Shown: one piece after another, positions 59,954 to 64,000 of the stretch | Numbering within the stretch: position 1 is the stretch's first letter | Layout: each line of letters starts with the position of its first letter | Assembly: GCA_007844125.1 (NCBI GenBank) | Contig: CM017558.1 | Location: 58,133,051 to 58,197,050 of the forward strand | Direction: 5' to 3' | Length of the DNA: 64,000 nt | Source of the DNA: Sinonovacula constricta | Lineage: Eukaryota > Mollusca > Bivalvia > Cardiida > Solecurtidae | The notes under the pieces: generated by a model | What the model saw: the letters and a program-made list of their open reading frames with translations, nothing else | What the model was told of the DNA's origin: nothing | The model's database searches: none | Made by a program: the position numbers and the translations under genes

Positions 59954-61726
59954 ATGCCTTCTAAAAGATGCAAGAATACATCTGCAAATATTGGTTTAAA
60001 AATTTCTGATGATATTGTCTTTGACAAACTAAAAATTGCCAACCATTTTAATACATATTTTACTAGTATTGCCTCAGATTTAGTATCCAAATTGCCTAAG
60101 GCTTTATGTCATTTTGGTGCAAGCTTTGTGTCATCTTTTTACCTTAAAAAAGGTGTTGCTTTAGATAATTGTTCTTTCTCACTAGTGACAGAAAACAATG
60201 TTTTAAAATATCTTAACAATCTTAGCATAACTAAAGCAACAGGCCTTGATGGAATATCTGCCAAATTTGTTAATGATGGTTCACTGATTATTGCTTGTCC
60301 TCTTGCACATATTATCAATTTATCTCTAATTCAAGGAGTTGTGCCTGACGATCTTAAAACGGCTTCTGTATTGCCTCTTTATAAGAAAGGTGACAGGACA
60401 GAAGTTGGAAATTACAGACCTATATCCATTTTAAGTATTGTGTCAAAGGTATTTGAGAGAATTGTGTATGATCAAATTGAAAAGTATCTCCACGATAAAA
60501 ATCTGTTATACAAATTTCAGTCTGGTTTTAGGAAATCTTTTTCAACAGATACATGTTTGTTATATTTATCTGACTATATCAGATTTAATCTAGATAAAGG
60601 TAATTATGTTGGTATGATACTTTTGGACTTGCAAAAAGCATTTGATACCGTTGATCATCAGATCCTTTTATCAAAGCTTGAAATGTGTGGTTTAGGTTCT
60701 GATATTGTCAGATGGATTCGATCCTACTTGTCTGATCGCAAACAGTGTGTTAATGTGTCAGGTGTACTTTCATCATCAGCCAAAATTACATGTGGGGTAC
60801 CCCAGGGGTCTATCCTAGGACCTTTATTATTCATAATGTATGTAAATGACATGTCCGGTGCTGTAAAAAATAAACTTTTACTATATGCAGATGATTCAGC
60901 CATACTTGTATCTGGTAAGAATAAAGCAGAAATTGAGAGATTACTTTCTGAAGATCTTAATGTGGTGAATCATTGGCTGATTGACAATAAACTATCTTTA
61001 CATTTAGGAAAAACCGAAAGTATCATGTTTGGCTCTCAGGCAAGATTAAGGAAAGTTTCTGCCCTCGACATATATTGTAATGGTTGCCAGATAAAACAGT
61101 CCAATTCAGTAAAGTATTTGGGAGCATTATTAGATCAATCACTCAGTTTCGAATCGATGGTAACCTCTTTTATACAAAAAGCCAATGCCCGTCTTAAATT
61201 TTTGTTCAGAAAGAAAAGCTTTTTGTCTTTTTATACCAAAAAAGTATTAATCACTACTTTAATTCAATGTCATTTTGACTATGCTTGTACGGTCTGGTAC
61301 TTTGGTCTTTCGAAGAATCTAAAAGATAGGCTTCAGACAACTCAAAATAAACTTGTAAGGTTTGCTTTAAATCTAGACCAACGTTCCCACCTAGATGCAG
61401 ATCATTTTGTTAAACTAGGTTGGCTACCAATTGAACTTAGGGTTCACCAAATTTTACTTAACCATGTGTTTTCCATTCACAATGAAACTGCTCCTAAATA
61501 CTTAAGTGAAAATTTTATTTTAGCTCGTTCAATTCATAACCACAACACTCGTTTCAGTGCAGAATCTTGCTATGTTCTTCCAAAAGTTAAAGGTTTTGGC
61601 AAGAAATCTTTCTCTTACAATGGCTGCCTAATCTGGAATAGCTTGCCGACCAATATCAAGTCATGCACCAATAAAGTAAAGTTTAAATCCGCTGTAAAAA
61701 CGCATCTATTTGCAAGCATGCAATGA
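59954..61726 (+). CDS. Non-LTR retrotransposon reverse transcriptase (5'-truncated LINE ORF2)
   Basis: A 590-residue intact frame. RT motifs in order: LPLYKKGDRTEVGNYRPISI, QSGFRKSFSTDT, LLDLQKAFDTVDH (catalytic Asp225), CGVPQGSILGPLLFIMYVND, and LLLYADDSAI with the YADD box at residues 311-314. The C-terminal WNSLPTNIKS segment is typical of CR1/L2/jockey-type ORF2 proteins. The amino-terminal endonuclease domain is absent, and an in-frame TAA lies 15 nt before the ATG, so the copy is probably 5'-truncated and not autonomous. The lack of internal stops suggests a recent insertion. Clade assignment is uncertain. Confidence 0.92.
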   Translation: MPSKRCKNTSANIGLKISDDIVFDKLKIANHFNTYFTSIASDLVSKLPKALCHFGASFVSSFYLKKGVALDNCSFSLVTENNVLKYLNNLSITKATGLDGISAKFVNDGSLIIACPLAHIINLSLIQGVVPDDLKTASVLPLYKKGDRTEVGNYRPISILSIVSKVFERIVYDQIEKYLHDKNLLYKFQSGFRKSFSTDTCLLYLSDYIRFNLDKGNYVGMILLDLQKAFDTVDHQILLSKLEMCGLGSDIVRWIRSYLSDRKQCVNVSGVLSSSAKITCGVPQGSILGPLLFIMYVNDMSGAVKNKLLLYADDSAILVSGKNKAEIERLLSEDLNVVNHWLIDNKLSLHLGKTESIMFGSQARLRKVSALDIYCNGCQIKQSNSVKYLGALLDQSLSFESMVTSFIQKANARLKFLFRKKSFLSFYTKKVLITTLIQCHFDYACTVWYFGLSKNLKDRLQTTQNKLVRFALNLDQRSHLDADHFVKLGWLPIELRVHQILLNHVFSIHNETAPKYLSENFILARSIHNHNTRFSAESCYVLPKVKGFGKKSFSYNGCLIWNSLPTNIKSCTNKVKFKSAVKTHLFASMQ

Positions 61727-62345
61727 ACTCGAACTATGTGATGAACATCTCCATTATTTTGTTTAATATTTACACTGCAATACCTACCTTCACATTCTTT
61801 TATGTAAAGCCACGTGTTTGTAGTCATGTAAATCATGTAAATCCATAAACTAAATGTGATAAACATTTTTATAAATTACTTACAATATTTAGATTGTAAA
61901 GTTTACTTTTAGGTATTTTGCTAAAAGTCCCCATCTACTTGAAATTATGTAGTGACCTCAAACAATTATGTATATGTGATATACATCTGTGATATTGAGT
62001 GTTAATAATAGTATTTATTTAGACTGCAATACTATTCTGTACTGTAAAATCTTATCTTATGTGCAATCATACAATGACTATTAACAGAACAAATACCAGT
62101 GATATATTATTTATAACATTTACACTGTAATATTTACCTTTTAATCTTTTGTAATAAATGTCCGTATTTTTTGCAATCATGTGATGACCACTATATGTGA
62201 AAATATCTGTGATACATTATTTATAATGTTTAGATTAGAGAACCTACCTTTTAAATTTTTATTTATTTATTGCTGCAAATCATACTGCTTTCAATCATGT
62301 AATGACTACTAAAATATATAATAATCTTAAAGAATGTGCTATGAA
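61727..62345 (+). repeat. LINE 3' tail of about 115-bp diverged repeats
   Basis: CAATCAT-RYAATGAC-type units recur at 62064, 62174 and 62292, with weaker ones near 61720 and 61941. Each is followed by ATNTGTGATA and TTTACACTGTAATA-like text. It immediately follows the RT stop, so it is probably the element's 3' UTR. Confidence 0.6.
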
Positions 62346-62673
62346 TATCAATAGTTACCTTTGATTTCGTTGCTTGTAAGACTTTCGTTATGCTTTGCCA
62401 GAACACGCCATCATGAACAGGACCACAATGGAAATAAGAGGATATTTATCCACTTTTTTGTGTCATCCTTAGTAATGACAACATGTAATTTGGTCTTTTT
62501 AAAATTATTACTAGCAAATTTTTACCTTAACATTTTTACATCATATTTACTTATTTAATTATTTATGTTATAATTTTAGGTATTTATGCTTTATAGAATG
62601 ACTTTTGTCACAATTTTGTGTTTTATAGCATGTCATGTATGTCTTACTGAAATAAACTATATATAAACTCAAT
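62346..62673. other. Spacer, nothing recognised
   Basis: A+T-rich; a short ORF at 62361-62558 has no supporting features. Confidence 0.45.
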
Positions 62674-62741
62674 CTCCTCACAGCGATTACGTCACGCGTT
62701 GAGCACTACTTACTGTCAAGGGAAGTAATCACTGCGGGGAG
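62674..62741. repeat. Short inverted repeat (hairpin)
   Basis: 62674-62690 (CTCCTCACAGCGATTAC) pairs with 62725-62741 (GTAATCACTGCGGGGAG) at 14 of 17 positions, with ACGTCACGCGT in the loop. Confidence 0.6.
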
Positions 62742-62915
62742 TTCAATCGTACCTACTCGGCATATTACACTTTTACCAAATCCTGTTGGTAATATACATA
62801 CAGTATCAACTAAGTTAGAAATATTCTCCAACGAAGCAATCTGCTCTTCTTTCAAGGAGTATTGAATCTCCATTATATCTAAAGCGTACTGCATGCACTT
62901 TGAAAAGTCAGCCAT
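62706..62915 (-). pseudogene. RecQ-like helicase amino-terminal fragment
   Basis: The minus-strand ATG at 62915 starts MADFSKCMQYALDIMEIQY and continues SLKEEQIASLENI and CILPTGFGKSVI, which is a helicase Q-type region and Walker A motif (PTGFGKS). Recognisable helicase stops right after the Walker A. From about 62761 the sequence is an 18-bp element found inverted at 63022-63039, followed by an unrelated hairpin. No DExH box or later motif is present, so this is a fragment. Confidence 0.75.
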
Positions 62916-63069
62916 CTTTGTTTACATAATGCGATAAGAAGTTATTCGCCGGTGCAAATCACCAACTGGTGTATTCCTACAATTACATACGAGGTGATAT
63001 ATCCGAAGCTTGTCGGAGATCGCCGAGTAGGTACGATTGCAAAGATGGCTGACTTTTCAAAGCGCATGC
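62744..63069. repeat. Inverted pieces of the helicase fragment
   Basis: 62744-62761 and 63022-63039 are perfect 18-bp inverted repeats. 62891-62920 and 63040-63069 are a 30-bp inverted pair with one mismatch. On the + strand the two pieces abut in an order opposite to that in the minus-strand fragment. Confidence 0.85.
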
Positions 63070-63377
63070 TCTCGGCGGAGCATGGGATGTCTCACATCCG
63101 TGTTCTTTCTTGGCACCTTTTTGTTTAGTTAAAACCATGTATGATGAACTTTCATATTTCTAATATGACTTCATTTAATATACAAAATAAATACCACTAG
63201 GCTCAAAGTATTTACTGCTGGCTCATACAAGTCCACCGTCAAAAACATTTATATTCAGATAAAAGTTACGATTCTTTGCTTAGAGTCTACCTCTGTGGAG
63301 CCCTCGCTCGAATGAAGGATTTTGGCAACCTTTCGCAGGCAAACAATAGATGAGCGTGAAATACAAGTGTTTCTTTT
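63070..63377. other. Spacer, nothing recognised
   Basis: No coding potential or repeat evident. Confidence 0.4.
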
Positions 63378-64000
63378 TAGCTCACCTGAGCACAATGTGC
63401 TCAAGGGGAGCTTTTGTGATACCGCTTCGTCCGGCGTCCGTCGTTAGTCGTCCGTCGTCCGTGGGTCGTCGTCAACATTTTACCTTGTGAACACACTAGA
63501 GGCCACAATTTTTATCCAATCTTCATCAAACTTGGTCAGAATGTTTGTCTGCATGAAATCTTAAATGAGTTCGTAACTTGGTCACGTGGGGTCAAAAAGT
63601 AGGTCACTAGGTAAAATCTTAGACAAAGCTTGTGAACACACTAGAGACCACATTTATAGCCTAATCTTCACCAAACTTGGTCAGAATGTTTGTCTGCATG
63701 AATTCTTGGATGAGTTCGTAACTGGGTCACGTGGGGTCAAAAAGTAGGTCACTAGGTCAAATCTTAGACAAAGCTTGTGAACACACTAGAGACCACATTT
63801 ATAGCCCAATCTTCACCAAACTTTGTCAGAATGTATGTCTGCATGAAATCTTGGATGAGTTCGTAACTGGGTCACGTGGGGTCAAAAAGTATGTCACTAG
63901 GTAAAATCTTAGAAAAAGCTTGTGAACACACTGGAGGGCACATTTATAGCCCAAACTTCACCAAACTTGGTGAGAATGTTTGTCTGCAAGAAATCTTAGA
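63378..64000 (+). repeat. Dispersed repeat with 145-bp internal period, runs off the window
   Basis: Begins around TAGCTCACCTGAGCACAATG (with the perfect palindrome TGAGCACA-A-TGTGCTCA at 63387-63403) and a CGTCC-rich stretch. TTGTGAACACACTAGAG then recurs at 63485, 63630, 63775 and 63920, exactly 145 bp apart, each unit carrying CCAAACTTGGTCAGAATGTT and GGGTCACGTGGGGTCAAAAA or a close variant. I recall this type of repeat as widespread in bivalve genomes. Confidence 0.85.

Overview
This is a eukaryotic, animal nuclear window. Spliced genes with GT-AG introns, A+T-rich introns, tRNA-derived SINEs, non-LTR retrotransposons and long tandem satellites all point that way. The repeat types, especially the dispersed repeat at the right edge, look like those I associate with bivalve molluscs. 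That taxonomic placement is an inference from memory; no marker gene fixes it.

The one substantial gene is a full-length CREB-binding protein/p300 (CBP) orthologue on the + strand. Its coding part runs 26801-56113 in 28 exons that I could trace one by one. In order it encodes an N-terminal LXXLL motif, TAZ1, KIX, a Gln-rich linker, a SUMO-site cluster, bromodomain, RING, PHD, HAT, ZZ, TAZ2, the NCBD/IBiD segment and a Gln-rich tail. That is the canonical order of CBP/p300 and gives about 2300 residues. The reading frame closes only if three single extra bases are discounted, in short homopolymers at 37310-37312, 39567-39569 and 46687-46690. These are the most important quality flags in the window. 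A 5' leader with several upstream ORFs and a YY1-like site precedes the gene, and a 3' UTR of about 2.7 kb ends near a poly(A) signal at 58844.

Left flank (1-26.3 kb): mostly non-coding. It holds a decayed LINE reverse transcriptase (2.9-3.8 kb), a 2.3-kb direct tandem duplication (4.86-9.44 kb), SINE pieces, a stop-interrupted reading frame (15.06-15.60 kb) and a 144-bp palindrome (15.97-16.11 kb). A 4.4-kb satellite of 60-bp monomers with higher-order structure follows (16.25-20.69 kb), then a 34-bp satellite carrying E-box-like CACGTG sites (20.95-22.44 kb), with an outlier at 23.3 kb. There is also a possible minus-strand exon (22.77-22.94 kb) and a compound trinucleotide microsatellite (25.68-25.97 kb).

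Right flank (58.9-64 kb): a CCAAT-rich repeated stretch leads into a 5'-truncated LINE with an intact 590-residue reverse transcriptase (59954-61726) and an A+T-rich tail of about 115-bp repeats. Next comes the amino-terminal fragment of a RecQ-like helicase on the minus strand, bounded by inverted pieces of itself. The window ends in a dispersed repeat with a 145-bp internal period that runs off the edge.

At least six dispersed repeat families recur, several of them inside CBP introns. One SINE has a perfect 12-bp target-site duplication.
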